A stretch of 59,768 bases of DNA. Origin: Pseudomonas kielensis (GTDB taxonomy: Bacteria > Pseudomonadota > Gammaproteobacteria > Pseudomonadales > Pseudomonadaceae). Below the pieces are notes generated by a model. That model saw only the letters and a program-made list of their open reading frames with translations. It was not told the DNA's origin and made no database searches. The translations under genes and the position numbers were made by a program. This document shows positions 27,678-37,084 of the stretch, in pieces. How positions within the stretch are numbered: position 1 is the first letter of the stretch; every line of letters begins with the position of its first letter. The stretch lies in contig NZ_JACMYG010000035.1 in assembly GCF_014236655.1 (NCBI RefSeq), positions 1 through 59,768 on the forward strand. The letters are read 5' to 3'.

Positions 27678-29057
27678 ATGAGTAGCGGACGTATCGTTCA
27701 AATCATCGGCGCCGTTATCGACGTGGAATTTCCACGCGACAGCGTACCGAGCATCTACAACGCGCTGACAGTTCAAAGCGCGGCCGCAACCACTCTGGAA
27801 GTTCAGCAACAGCTGGGCGACGGCGTGGTTCGTACCATTGCGATGGGCTCCACCGAGGGCTTGAAGCGTGGTCTGGACGTCATCGACTCCGGCGCAGCCA
27901 TTTCCGTACCAGTCGGTAAAGCGACCCTGGGCCGGATCATGGACGTTCTGGGCAACCCGATCGACGAAGCCGGTCCAATCGCCACCGAAGAGCGCTGGGG
28001 CATTCACCGTCCTGCGCCAACCTTCGCGGAACAAGCGGGCGGCAACGACCTGCTGGAAACCGGCATCAAGGTTATCGACCTGGTTTGCCCGTTCGCCAAG
28101 GGCGGTAAAGTTGGTCTGTTCGGTGGTGCCGGTGTAGGCAAAACCGTAAACATGATGGAACTGATCCGTAACATCGCCATCGAGCACAGCGGTTATTCCG
28201 TGTTCGCCGGTGTGGGTGAGCGTACTCGTGAGGGTAACGACTTCTACCACGAGATGAAGGACTCCAACGTTCTGGACAAAGTGGCACTGGTTTACGGTCA
28301 GATGAACGAGCCGCCGGGTAACCGTCTGCGCGTAGCACTGACTGGCCTGACCATGGCCGAGAAGTTCCGTGACGAAGGTAACGACGTTCTGCTGTTCGTC
28401 GACAACATCTATCGTTACACCCTGGCCGGTACTGAAGTATCCGCACTGCTGGGCCGTATGCCTTCGGCAGTAGGTTACCAGCCGACCCTGGCTGAAGAGA
28501 TGGGTACTCTGCAAGAGCGCATCACTTCGACCAAAAACGGTTCGATCACCTCGATCCAAGCGGTATACGTACCTGCGGATGACTTGACTGACCCGTCGCC
28601 AGCGACCACCTTCGCCCACTTGGACGCCACCGTCGTTCTGTCCCGTGACATCGCTTCCCTGGGTATCTACCCAGCGGTAGACCCACTGGACTCGACTTCG
28701 CGTCAGCTGGACCCGAACGTGATCGGTCAGGACCACTACGACACCGCTCGCGGCGTACAGTATGTTCTGCAGCGTTACAAAGAACTGAAGGACATCATTG
28801 CGATCCTGGGTATGGACGAGCTGTCGGAAGCCGACAAGCAGTTGGTAAACCGTGCTCGTAAGATCCAGCGTTTCTTGTCGCAGCCGTTCTTCGTGGCTGA
28901 AGTCTTCACCGGTGCTTCGGGTAAATACGTTTCCCTGAAAGACACCATTGCTGGCTTCAAAGGCATCCTCAACGGTGACTACGACCACCTGCCAGAACAA
29001 GCGTTCTACATGGTTGGCGGCATCGAAGAAGCGATCGAGAAAGCCAAGAAACTGTAA
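27678..29057 (+). CDS. atpD: ATP synthase F1 subunit beta (catalytic)
   Basis: 459-residue catalytic subunit. The P-loop GGAGVGKT is at 149-156, the catalytic glutamate lies in GVGERTREGNDF, and the DELSEAD motif that contacts gamma is present. Standard length and position. Confidence 0.99.
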   Translation: MSSGRIVQIIGAVIDVEFPRDSVPSIYNALTVQSAAATTLEVQQQLGDGVVRTIAMGSTEGLKRGLDVIDSGAAISVPVGKATLGRIMDVLGNPIDEAGPIATEERWGIHRPAPTFAEQAGGNDLLETGIKVIDLVCPFAKGGKVGLFGGAGVGKTVNMMELIRNIAIEHSGYSVFAGVGERTREGNDFYHEMKDSNVLDKVALVYGQMNEPPGNRLRVALTGLTMAEKFRDEGNDVLLFVDNIYRYTLAGTEVSALLGRMPSAVGYQPTLAEEMGTLQERITSTKNGSITSIQAVYVPADDLTDPSPATTFAHLDATVVLSRDIASLGIYPAVDPLDSTSRQLDPNVIGQDHYDTARGVQYVLQRYKELKDIIAILGMDELSEADKQLVNRARKIQRFLSQPFFVAEVFTGASGKYVSLKDTIAGFKGILNGDYDHLPEQAFYMVGGIEEAIEKAKKL

Positions 29058-29102
29058 TCCAGGCGCCCGGCGACGGGCGCTAATTTAGGTTGAGGCAATC
29101 AG

Positions 29103-29528
29103 ATGGCTATGACAGTCCATTGCGACATCGTCAGCGCGGAAGGAGAAATCTTTTCCGGCCTGGTCGAGATGGTGATTGCGCACGGTGCACTGGGTGATCT
29201 TGGTATCGCCCTGGGTCACGCGCCGCTGATCACTAATCTGAAACCGGGTCCGATCCGCCTGATCAAGCAAGGCGGGGAGCCTGAGGTGTTCTACATCTCC
29301 GGTGGTTTCCTCGAGGTTCAGCCGAACATGGTCAAGGTACTTGCCGATACCGTGCAACGTGCTGCCGACCTGGATGAAGCCTCCGCTCAGGAAGCCGTCA
29401 AGGCTGCCGAGAAGGCCCTGCATGAACGCGGCGCTGAGTTCGATTACGGCTCTGCTTCCGCACGACTGGCCGAGGCTGCAGCTCAGCTGCGCACCGTCCA
29501 GCAGATCCGCAAGAAGTTCGGCGGCTAA
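29103..29528 (+). CDS. atpC: ATP synthase F1 subunit epsilon
   Basis: 141-residue regulatory subunit: an N-terminal beta-sandwich (MTVHCDIVSAEGEIFSG..., then GHAPLITNLKPG) and a C-terminal helical hairpin that can inhibit ATP hydrolysis. Last gene of the atp operon, followed by a strong terminator. Confidence 0.98.
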   Translation: MAMTVHCDIVSAEGEIFSGLVEMVIAHGALGDLGIALGHAPLITNLKPGPIRLIKQGGEPEVFYISGGFLEVQPNMVKVLADTVQRAADLDEASAQEAVKAAEKALHERGAEFDYGSASARLAEAAAQLRTVQQIRKKFGG

Positions 29529-29556
29529 TCGCCTCCCGCTTGTTGTGTGATTGATT

Positions 29557-29588
29557 AAAAAGGGTAGCCTCGGCTACCCTTTTTCTTT
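29557..29588 (+). terminator. Terminator of the atp operon
   Basis: Thirteen-bp stem (AAAAAGGGTAGCC with its complement) around a 2-nt gap, followed by TTTTTC and another T run. It lies 29 bp after the atpC stop. Confidence 0.93.
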
Positions 29589-29644
29589 TTCTGCAATTCA
29601 CCACATGGTCGCAGCCGCTGACCACCCCGGATTGGTAGCCAGTC

Positions 29645-31012
29645 ATGTCACTAGAAATCGTTATCCTCGCCGCCGGTCAAGGCACCCGCATGCGTTCGGC
29701 CTTGCCAAAAGTGCTTCATCCGGTGGCGGGCAACTCGATGCTTGGCCATGTTATCCACAGCGCCCGGCAGCTTCAGCCACAGCGCATTCATGTGGTGATC
29801 GGCCATGGTGCCGACGCTGTGCGTGAGCGCCTGGCGGCGGACGATCTGAACTTCGTCCTGCAGGACCAGCAACTGGGTACTGGTCATGCTGTAGCCCAGG
29901 CCGTTCCGTTCATCACAGCCGACACCGTATTGATTCTCTACGGCGACGTGCCGCTGATCGAAGTCGAAACCCTGCAACGCCTGCTCACCCACGTCGCCCC
30001 GCAGCAGTTGGGTCTGTTGACGGTCGAGCTGGATGATCCGACCGGCTATGGCCGGATCGTGCGTGACGCAGCGGGCAAGGTCACCGCCATCGTCGAGCAA
30101 AAAGACGCCAACGAGGCCGAGCGGGCCATCACCGAAGGCAACACCGGGATTCTCGCGGTGCCTGTTGAGCGCCTGGGTGACTGGATGAGCCGGTTGTCCA
30201 ACAACAACGCCCAGGGCGAGTACTACCTGACTGACGTAATTGCCATGGCCGTCAGCGATGGCCTGGTGGTGGCTACCGAACAACCCCATGACGCCATGGA
30301 AGTGCAGGGCGCCAACGACCGCAAGCAACTCGCCGAACTCGAGCGGCACTACCAGTTGCGTGCGGGTCGCCGACTGATGGCCCAGGGTGTGACATTGCGC
30401 GATCCGGCACGGTTTGATGTGCGCGGCGAAGTGACCGTCGGTCGTGATGTACTGATCGACATCAACGTGATTCTCGAGGGTCGCGTGGTCATCGAGGACG
30501 ACGTCGAAATCGGCCCGAACTGCGTGATCAAGGACAGCACCCTGCGCAAAGGCGTAGTGGTCAAAGCCAATAGCCACATTGACGGCGCGATTCTGGGTGA
30601 AGGCAGCGATGCCGGCCCGTTCGCCCGCCTGCGTCCGGGCACGGTCCTGGAAGCGCGGGCCCATGTGGGTAACTTTGTCGAACTGAAAAACGCCCGCCTC
30701 GGTGAAGGCGCCAAGGCCGGTCACCTGACCTACCTGGGTGACGCTGAAATCGGTGCGCGCAGCAACATCGGCGCAGGCACCATCACCTGCAACTACGACG
30801 GCGCCAACAAATGGAAAACCGTGTTGGGCGAAGACGTGTTCATTGGCTCCAACAACTCCTTGGTTGCGCCTGTGGATATCTCAGCCGGTGCAACCACGGC
30901 AGCTGGGTCGACTATCACTACCAATGTGGATAAGTCCCAATTGGCAGTGGCCAGGGCCAGACAGAAAAATATCGATGGTTGGAAACGCCCGGAGAAGATC
31001 AAGAAGGCCTGA
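29645..31012 (+). CDS. glmU: Bifunctional GlmU: N-acetyltransferase and UDP-GlcNAc pyrophosphorylase
   Basis: 455-residue enzyme that acetylates glucosamine-1-P and couples it to UTP, giving UDP-GlcNAc for peptidoglycan and LPS. The uridyltransferase motif LAAGQGTRMRSALPKVLHPVAG is at 8-29. A left-handed beta-helix of hexapeptide repeats (from about 250; NARLGEGAKAGHLTYLGDAEIG) carries the acetyltransferase. Exact DnaA boxes fall inside it at 29751-29759 and 30925-30933. Confidence 0.98.
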   Translation: MSLEIVILAAGQGTRMRSALPKVLHPVAGNSMLGHVIHSARQLQPQRIHVVIGHGADAVRERLAADDLNFVLQDQQLGTGHAVAQAVPFITADTVLILYGDVPLIEVETLQRLLTHVAPQQLGLLTVELDDPTGYGRIVRDAAGKVTAIVEQKDANEAERAITEGNTGILAVPVERLGDWMSRLSNNNAQGEYYLTDVIAMAVSDGLVVATEQPHDAMEVQGANDRKQLAELERHYQLRAGRRLMAQGVTLRDPARFDVRGEVTVGRDVLIDINVILEGRVVIEDDVEIGPNCVIKDSTLRKGVVVKANSHIDGAILGEGSDAGPFARLRPGTVLEARAHVGNFVELKNARLGEGAKAGHLTYLGDAEIGARSNIGAGTITCNYDGANKWKTVLGEDVFIGSNNSLVAPVDISAGATTAAGSTITTNVDKSQLAVARARQKNIDGWKRPEKIKKA

Positions 31013-31039
31013 TTTATCCACAGGTTGATGATCTATCAC

Positions 31040-31087
31040 CTTCGCGGGCAAGCCTCCTCTCGGTAGGAGCAAGGCTTACCCGCGAAG
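31040..31087. repeat. REP-like hairpin between glmU and glmR, possible terminator
   Basis: The arms CTTCGCGGGCAAGCC and GGCTTACCCGCGAAG pair in 14 of 15 positions around TCCT...AGGA. This matches the composition of Pseudomonas REP elements (CGGGCAAGCC core). A run of six T follows at 31090-31095, so it can also terminate glmU transcription. Confidence 0.75.
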
Positions 31088-31137
31088 ATTTTTTCTTCTC
31101 CCCGCTTGACGAAGTTTCGCTGATAGGTTTTTATTGC

Positions 31138-31160
31138 TTTCGTTATCTTTCGAAACGAAA
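31138..31160. promoter_or_regulatory. Inverted repeat at the glmR promoter (candidate DeoR-type operator)
   Basis: TTTCGTT (31138-31144) and AACGAAA (31154-31160) form perfect 7-bp arms, with an extra TTTCGAAA inside the right half. It lies 12 bp before the glmR start and downstream of a possible TTGACG -35 (31106-31111). DeoR regulators often repress their own gene through such repeats. Confidence 0.5.
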
Positions 31161-31171
31161 CTTGTCAGCTC

Positions 31172-31948
31172 ATGTCGAAACGCAACACGCCCCTACGCCG
31201 ACACAACATCCTTGCCTTGCTCACCGAGCAGGGTGAAGTCAGTGTGGATGAGTTGGCCAAACGCTTCGAAACCTCGGAAGTGACGATTCGCAAGGATCTG
31301 GCCGCGCTGGAAAGTCATGGCCTATTGCTCCGGCGGTATGGCGGCGCAATCACCATGCCTCAGGAATTGGTCACCGACCCTGGCCAGCCGGTCTCCCGTT
31401 ACAAACAGGCCATCGCTCGCGCCGCCGTACAGCGGATTCGCGAGCATGCGCGCATCATCATTGACAGCGGCAGCACCACGGCAGCGATGATTCCCCATCT
31501 GGGCTTGCAGCCCGGCCTGGTGGTCATGACCAACTCTTTGCATGTGGCCAATGCCTTGAGCGAACTGGAACATGAACCGGTGCTGTTGATGACCGGGGGA
31601 ACCTGGGACCCCCATTCCGAGTCCTTCCAGGGGCAGGTGGCCGAGCAGGTCCTGCGCTCCTACGATTTCGACCAGTTGTTCATCGGTGCCGACGGCATCG
31701 ACCTGGTGCGCGGTACCACTACCTTCAATGAGCTGCTCGGCCTCAGCCGGGTCATGGCCGATGTGGCCCGCGAAGTGATCGTGATGGTCGAATCCGACAA
31801 GATCGGACGCAAGATTCCCAACCTGGAGCTGCCATGGAGCAGTGTCCATACCCTTATTACCGATGACCGCCTGCCCATCGAAGCGCGCGATCAGATTCAG
31901 GCCCGCGGCATACACTTGATTTGCGCGGCAGTCAGCCAGGAGAAATAA
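31172..31948 (+). CDS. glmR: DeoR-family transcriptional regulator upstream of glmS (GlmR-like)
   Basis: 258-residue repressor. The N-terminal winged helix-turn-helix is HNILALLTEQGEVSVDELAKRFETSEVTIRKDL with the DeoR fingerprint (VTIRKDLAALESHGLLLRRYGGA). The C-terminal sugar-phosphate sensor holds IIIDSGSTTAAMIPHL and GADGID. It lies one base before glmS, the arrangement where a DeoR protein senses amino-sugar phosphate and controls glmS. Two-gene operon with glmS. Confidence 0.92.
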   Translation: MSKRNTPLRRHNILALLTEQGEVSVDELAKRFETSEVTIRKDLAALESHGLLLRRYGGAITMPQELVTDPGQPVSRYKQAIARAAVQRIREHARIIIDSGSTTAAMIPHLGLQPGLVVMTNSLHVANALSELEHEPVLLMTGGTWDPHSESFQGQVAEQVLRSYDFDQLFIGADGIDLVRGTTTFNELLGLSRVMADVAREVIVMVESDKIGRKIPNLELPWSSVHTLITDDRLPIEARDQIQARGIHLICAAVSQEK

Positions 31949-31949
31949 C

Positions 31950-33782
31950 ATGTGCGGAATTGTTGGCGCAGTCGCGGAACGTAATATCACCGCCATTTTG
32001 CTCGAAGGCCTCAAGCGCCTCGAATACCGCGGCTATGACAGCGCCGGTGTGGCAGTCTTCACTAACGACAATACGCTGGAGCGCATGCGTCGTCCGGGCA
32101 AGGTCAGCGAACTGGAGCAGGCCCTGGAAACCACGCCGCTGGTCGGCCGCCTGGGTATCGCCCACACCCGCTGGGCAACGCACGGCGCCCCGTGCGAACG
32201 TAACGCCCACCCGCATTTCTCCGGCGACCTGGCGGTGGTGCACAACGGCATCATCGAGAACCACGAAGCCCTGCGCGAACAACTCAAGGCCCTGGGTTAT
32301 GTGTTCACCTCGGACACCGATACCGAAGTCATCGCTCACCTGCTCAACCACAAGCTCAAGGACCAGCCTGACCTGACCGCCGCGCTCAAGGCCACGGTCA
32401 AGGAACTGCACGGTGCCTATGGCCTGGCCGTGATCAGCGCCCAGCAACCGGATCGCCTGGTGGCCGCCCGCAGTGGCAGCCCACTGGTGATCGGCCTGGG
32501 CCTGGGCGAGAACTTCCTTGCCTCCGACCAACTGGCACTGCGTCAGGTCACCGACCGCTTCATGTACCTGGAAGAAGGCGACATCGCCGAGATCCAGCGT
32601 GACCGCGTGCAGATCTGGGATGTCGACGGCCAGGCCGTGGAGCGCGACACGGTGCAGTACCGCGACAGCGCCGAATCGGCCGAGAAGGGCGAGTACCGCC
32701 ATTACATGCTCAAGGAAATCCACGAGCAGCCGTCCGTGGTCCAGCGCACCCTGGAAGGGCGCCTGAGCCAGGATCAAGTGCTGGTCCAGGCCTTCGGCCC
32801 GCAAGCCGCCGAGCTGTTCGCCAAAGTGCGTAACGTGCAGATCGTCGCCTGCGGCACCAGTTATCACGCCGGCATGGTTGCCCGCTACTGGCTCGAAGAG
32901 CTGGCCGGCATCCCGTGCCAGGTCGAAGTCGCCAGCGAGTTCCGCTACCGCAAAGTAGTGGTGCAACCCGACTCCCTGTTCGTGACCATCTCCCAGTCCG
33001 GCGAAACCGCCGACACCCTGGCCGCCCTGCGTAATGCCAAGGAACTGGGCTTCCTCGCCAGCCTGGCGATCTGCAACGTCGGTATCAGCTCGCTGGTGCG
33101 CGAATCCGACCTGACCCTGCTGACCCAGGCCGGCCGCGAAATCGGCGTGGCCTCGACCAAAGCCTTCACGACCCAACTGGTCGGCCTGCTGCTGTTGACC
33201 CTGTGCCTGGGTCAGGTCCGCGGCACTCTCGCCCCAGGCGTGGAAGCCGAACTGGTCGAAGAACTGCGTCGCCTGCCAATTCGCCTCGGCGAAGCCCTGG
33301 CCATGGACGGTATCGTCGAGAAAGTCGCGGAGCTGTTCGCCGATAAGCAGCATTCCCTGTTCCTGGGCCGCGGCGCGCAGTTCCCGGTGGCCATGGAAGG
33401 GGCACTCAAACTCAAGGAAATCTCCTACATCCACGCCGAAGCCTACCCGGCGGGCGAGCTCAAGCACGGTCCATTGGCCCTGGTCGACAACGACATGCCG
33501 GTGGTCACCGTGGCGCCGAACAACGAGCTGTTGGAGAAACTCAAATCCAACCTGCAGGAAGTTCGCGCCCGTGGCGGCCAGTTGATCGTGTTTGCTGACG
33601 AGAAAGCCGGCATGAGCAACGGGGAAGGTACCCACGTGGTGAACATGCCGCACATCCACGACATCCTGTCGCCGATCCTCTACACCATTCCGTTGCAACT
33701 GCTGTCGTACTACGTCGCCGTGCTCAAGGGCACTGACGTCGACCAGCCCCGCAACCTGGCGAAGTCGGTGACTGTGGAATAA
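31950..33782 (+). CDS. glmS: Glutamine-fructose-6-phosphate aminotransferase (isomerising)
   Basis: 610-residue enzyme that makes glucosamine-6-phosphate from fructose-6-phosphate and glutamine. The N-terminal glutaminase nucleophile is C2 (MCGIVGAVAERN). Two SIS domains follow (CGTSYHAGMVARYW and the LGRGAQFPVAMEGALKLKE block), and the C-terminus reads LAKSVTVE, which is also the DNA recognised by TnsD at attTn7. The gene is intact; a Tn7-like element is inserted just after its stop. Confidence 0.98.
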   Translation: MCGIVGAVAERNITAILLEGLKRLEYRGYDSAGVAVFTNDNTLERMRRPGKVSELEQALETTPLVGRLGIAHTRWATHGAPCERNAHPHFSGDLAVVHNGIIENHEALREQLKALGYVFTSDTDTEVIAHLLNHKLKDQPDLTAALKATVKELHGAYGLAVISAQQPDRLVAARSGSPLVIGLGLGENFLASDQLALRQVTDRFMYLEEGDIAEIQRDRVQIWDVDGQAVERDTVQYRDSAESAEKGEYRHYMLKEIHEQPSVVQRTLEGRLSQDQVLVQAFGPQAAELFAKVRNVQIVACGTSYHAGMVARYWLEELAGIPCQVEVASEFRYRKVVVQPDSLFVTISQSGETADTLAALRNAKELGFLASLAICNVGISSLVRESDLTLLTQAGREIGVASTKAFTTQLVGLLLLTLCLGQVRGTLAPGVEAELVEELRRLPIRLGEALAMDGIVEKVAELFADKQHSLFLGRGAQFPVAMEGALKLKEISYIHAEAYPAGELKHGPLALVDNDMPVVTVAPNNELLEKLKSNLQEVRARGGQLIVFADEKAGMSNGEGTHVVNMPHIHDILSPILYTIPLQLLSYYVAVLKGTDVDQPRNLAKSVTVE

Positions 33783-33802
33783 GTTATCCACAGCGGAACA
33801 GG
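33740..33802 (+). other. attTn7: attTn7 target: glmS 3' end and insertion point
   Basis: The last codons of glmS (LAKSVTVE) form the conserved TnsD binding region. The presumed transposon terminus, TGT at 33803, lies about 20 bp past the stop, close to the usual Tn7 insertion distance. The five bases ACAGG (33798-33802) would be the target duplication; the second copy is beyond the window, so this is inferred. Confidence 0.75.
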
Positions 33803-33814
33803 TGTCTTGGCTTT

Positions 33815-33873
33815 GAACAATAAAGATTGACACAAAACAATAAAGTTTGACACTCATGAACATAGATTGACAC
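33815..33873. repeat. Three TnsB-binding-type repeats at the transposon end
   Basis: Copies at 33815-33833 (GAACAATAAAGATTGACAC), 33835-33853 (AAACAATAAAGTTTGACAC) and 33858-33873 (GAACATAGATTGACAC) are direct repeats about 20 bp apart. They share the core AACA...AGATTGACAC. Short tandem sites like these at the terminus are what TnsB recognises in Tn7 relatives. Confidence 0.82.
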
Positions 33874-33880
33874 AAGGCTC

Positions 33881-33907
33881 AAACCCCCGTATCTACGGGG
33901 GTTTTTC
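33881..33907. terminator. Hairpin terminator inside the transposon end
   Basis: Stem AAACCCCCGTA/TACGGGGGTTT with a 2-nt loop and five T after it. It would stop glmS read-through into tnsA and, being symmetric, read-out from the element. Confidence 0.85.
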
Positions 33908-34064
33908 CTTTCCAGGCTTTCCCTTTGGTCTGGATTCATCGCTTCAACTCTCTGCGGGTGTAGTCTAGAAAATGCTTTGAATATGGCCGCTACGGCGGTC
34001 GTGTTCTTCTACGACTTTTCTCGGCGTGAGGTGAAGCGGTCCGCATCGACTGAGGAGGCGTGGG

Positions 34065-34919
34065 TTGCGAGGTCGTAAGTTTGCATCACAGCAGGACATT
34101 GAACGGCACATTGCAAATGGATTTGGCGAAGGCGCCGGGGCAAGCTACGTGCCTTGGCTGCGGGTACAAGATGTCCCGTCGATAGGTCGTTCGCACAAAA
34201 TCCAAGGTGTGAAGATCGAGAGGATTCATCACCTACTGTCAGATCTCGAGCGTTCGTACTTCCTTGTGTGTGAATTTTCTGAAGACGTCGTGGATATCCG
34301 TGAGCAATATCCGTTACTACCCACAGAGCGCGCGCAAGCGATAGCGTCGGCAATAGATGTACGTTATCCCAGATACCCTAGAACGACACTGCCCTATGTA
34401 ATGACAACAGATTTCCTGCTAACCGTTAAGGACTTGAGCGGAAACTTTAAGTCGGTAGCTAGAACGGTGAAGTATCGATCCGACCTAGTTGGCAAAGGAA
34501 GTAACCGCACGCTTGAAAAACTTGAGATTGAAAAGCGCTTTTGGCAAAGCCAAGGTGTTGATTGGAAAATCGTCACAGATGAATTTTTTACACGAGATTT
34601 GATAAAAAATCTTGGACTAATCAGAAAATACTCGAAGCTCCCTCGCGATTTAATGAAAGTCCCTTTGCATTCGAGTTTTATCGAGTGCCTAGCAAACAGC
34701 CGGGAATATTCGTGGACTTTGGCCACCTGTCTAAGAAAAATAGCGTCCCTTCTGTCCATCTCTTATCTAGACGCTCAGGCAATTTTCTTCCATCTGGTTT
34801 GGAACAAGGTACTGAAAATAGATTTGATTAACACTCCTCTCCACCTTACTAGTCTAGTTCCTGAATTCGAAGTTTTCCAGATCCCTGTCCAAGGATCGTT
34901 GAAGGAGAAAATGTCATGA
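34065..34919 (+). CDS. tnsA: Tn7-like transposase endonuclease subunit TnsA
   Basis: 284-residue restriction-endonuclease-fold protein that cleaves the 5' ends of the transposon, allowing cut-and-paste movement. The likely catalytic residues align with those of Tn7 TnsA: E62 (DLERSYF), D116 (MTTDFLL) and K136 (RTVKYRSD); the usual Gln two before the Lys is Thr here. A TTG start at 34065 is supported by GGAGG eight nt upstream. It overlaps tnsB by ATGA. Base composition is more AT-rich than glmS, consistent with transfer. Confidence 0.9.
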   Translation: MRGRKFASQQDIERHIANGFGEGAGASYVPWLRVQDVPSIGRSHKIQGVKIERIHHLLSDLERSYFLVCEFSEDVVDIREQYPLLPTERAQAIASAIDVRYPRYPRTTLPYVMTTDFLLTVKDLSGNFKSVARTVKYRSDLVGKGSNRTLEKLEIEKRFWQSQGVDWKIVTDEFFTRDLIKNLGLIRKYSKLPRDLMKVPLHSSFIECLANSREYSWTLATCLRKIASLLSISYLDAQAIFFHLVWNKVLKIDLINTPLHLTSLVPEFEVFQIPVQGSLKEKMS

Positions 34920-37084
34920 CTGTCCTCGTTAATGAGGTTTTTGAGCCTGTTACCGATCTGTCGGTCATCGCTACGATAGCTAGGCTCATTTACCAAGATG
35001 AAACGCATGACTTGGCTGTGGTGATAGATCTAGCAGACCCACCCCGGCAGCCCTACGCCATTGGTCTCGAAGAGTTGCGTCGTTCGTTAGCGTCTGGTCA
35101 CACGAAACCAGCAGCCATTACCACACCCGAGTTTATGCTTGTGCTTGAGGACCAGCTGGATGAGAGAGCCAAGCAAGGCCGGGACGAAAAGTGGGCGGTC
35201 ATAGCCCCGCTGCTAGATCCTGAATATCCAGGACAAATATTTGTACGGGGAGAGTTAGGCCGGCTTGTTACCAAACGGGCGTCAGAGCTCGGAATTCAGC
35301 GAAAAACGATCTATCGGCTTCTTTACCGATATTGGTTTTATGGTCAAGTTCGAAACTCATTACTTAATAATTACTCGGCGGTAGGAGTTGCCGATAGAAA
35401 ATATGATCCGAGTAGGCCTCCAGGGCGAAAACCTACGTTTCAAGGCGTTCTCACTGCGCCTTCCAAGATGCTCAGTGCGGTTGATAAACGATGCATACGA
35501 GTTGGATATGCCCTTTATGTAAAAGATAAGAAATCTTCTATTTCGAGCGCATATGACGAAATGTTGAGAAGATTCTACTCGGTTCGAGACATCTCTAAAA
35601 ACAGTGAAGAAGAGCTTCGTTTGCTACCTAGCTTAGAGCTGCCCAGCCTGAGGCAATTCAGATATTGGGGACAGATTTTTTTCGACGAAATTGAAACCGA
35701 GCGTGGCCGTAAAGGGTTGAGGAAGTGGTTAAAGGACTGCCGTCCGCTTTCAGGTACCGTTCGCGATTGGCTGCGTGGACCGTGTCATCAGTTTGAAATC
35801 GACGCAACTATTGCCGATATTTATTTGGTCAATAGCTACTCTAGACGGATGCTTATTGGCCGGCCCGTAGTTTATATCGTTGTGGATAGTTTCTCCGGAA
35901 TGATTGTTGGCCTCTATGTAGGATTGGAAGGTCCCAGTTGGAACGGGGCGAGGCAAGCGCTGTTCAACGCGTTTACCCCCAAAGTCGAGTTCTGCGCTCA
36001 GAACGGCGTTGAAATCAATTCAGATGATTGGAATTGTCACCACCTGCCCCACCAGATTTACGCCGACAGGGGAGAGATGTTGTCACTGGCAGCAGAGGGG
36101 CTATCGTCAGGCTTGGGAATTGAGATGGGCACGGCTCCGCCTTATCGGCCTGATTGGAAGCCTATGGTAGAAAGTCGGTTTGGCATTTTGAATGATTTGA
36201 CGGGTATCAGATGGCTACCTGGCGGGGTAGCTGCGCGAGACAAAGAGCGAGGCGAGCGAGATTACCGGCTCGATGCCACGCTAAACCTCAAAGAGTTCAC
36301 CCAGATCCTCATCAATTGCGTGCTCCACTATAACCGGCACCATCGACAGCCTGACCGACTGACTCAGGCGATGATGAATGACGGTGTTGAACCTACGCCC
36401 AACGGGATATGGAATTGGGCCTGCGAAAACGACCTGATCGAATCCAACAAACGTCCCGACGAGCTGGTTTACCTCCATCTCTTGCCGCGCGAGCGCGCGA
36501 CCGTTCAAAAGGGCGGCGTGATGTTTCGCGGCATGCACTACGTTTGTGATATGGCCATAGAGAAAGATTGGTTTGCCAAGGCTCGCAAAGGGGGCGTTTG
36601 GTCAATAGAGTGTTGGTTCGATCCGAACTCTGCGGCGCACATCTGGATCCAGGGAGAGGCCAAGCAGTTTATCCGCTGTGATCTTCGACGATCGGATGCC
36701 GGTTACGCGAATTACCGCTCGGACGAGATTTTTGATCTGCTCGAAGCCTATCGCCAAAAACCGCCTACTCACCGGCGAGCCGAGCTGGAAAGCCGTGTGC
36801 AGCTTAGCGATCAGGTCCACCAGATCATCAGCCATGCGCTCGCAGAACGAAAATTGGAACCTGCTCCGCCCACCAAGGCGGAGGCCACTGGAAACATCCG
36901 CGAGAACCGCGCAGAAGAACGTCTCCGTGAGCGTGAAAATGCGGCTGTTCCTGAAGGCGTCAGGGCGGAGCCAGCTTCACTTCAATCTGAATCGACACCG
37001 AAAGCGCATGACTCATATGCCGGCGAGCGCACTGCGCAAGTTATCGATTTGCTCAAAAGAATTCGGCCAGGACAGGCAAAATGA
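34916..37084 (+). CDS. tnsB: Tn7-like transposase TnsB (DDE, Mu/IS3-type)
   Basis: 722-residue integrase-fold recombinase that binds the terminal repeats and cuts and joins 3' ends. N-terminal helix-turn-helix regions precede the catalytic core, whose acidic triad is D296 (QFEIDATIAD), D384 (YADRGEML) and E419 (PMVESRFG), with the 35-residue DE spacing of this class. A Mu-type beta-barrel and a charged C-terminal tail follow (about 640-722), the tail being the usual TnsC contact. It overlaps tnsA and tnsC by 4 bp each. Confidence 0.94.
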   Translation: MTVLVNEVFEPVTDLSVIATIARLIYQDETHDLAVVIDLADPPRQPYAIGLEELRRSLASGHTKPAAITTPEFMLVLEDQLDERAKQGRDEKWAVIAPLLDPEYPGQIFVRGELGRLVTKRASELGIQRKTIYRLLYRYWFYGQVRNSLLNNYSAVGVADRKYDPSRPPGRKPTFQGVLTAPSKMLSAVDKRCIRVGYALYVKDKKSSISSAYDEMLRRFYSVRDISKNSEEELRLLPSLELPSLRQFRYWGQIFFDEIETERGRKGLRKWLKDCRPLSGTVRDWLRGPCHQFEIDATIADIYLVNSYSRRMLIGRPVVYIVVDSFSGMIVGLYVGLEGPSWNGARQALFNAFTPKVEFCAQNGVEINSDDWNCHHLPHQIYADRGEMLSLAAEGLSSGLGIEMGTAPPYRPDWKPMVESRFGILNDLTGIRWLPGGVAARDKERGERDYRLDATLNLKEFTQILINCVLHYNRHHRQPDRLTQAMMNDGVEPTPNGIWNWACENDLIESNKRPDELVYLHLLPRERATVQKGGVMFRGMHYVCDMAIEKDWFAKARKGGVWSIECWFDPNSAAHIWIQGEAKQFIRCDLRRSDAGYANYRSDEIFDLLEAYRQKPPTHRRAELESRVQLSDQVHQIISHALAERKLEPAPPTKAEATGNIRENRAEERLRERENAAVPEGVRAEPASLQSESTPKAHDSYAGERTAQVIDLLKRIRPGQAK

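Noticed and set aside
31013..31949. glmS ribozyme or riboswitch upstream of glmS
   Set aside because: Only one base separates the DeoR-type gene from glmS and no ribozyme-like core is visible; regulation is more likely through the DeoR protein.
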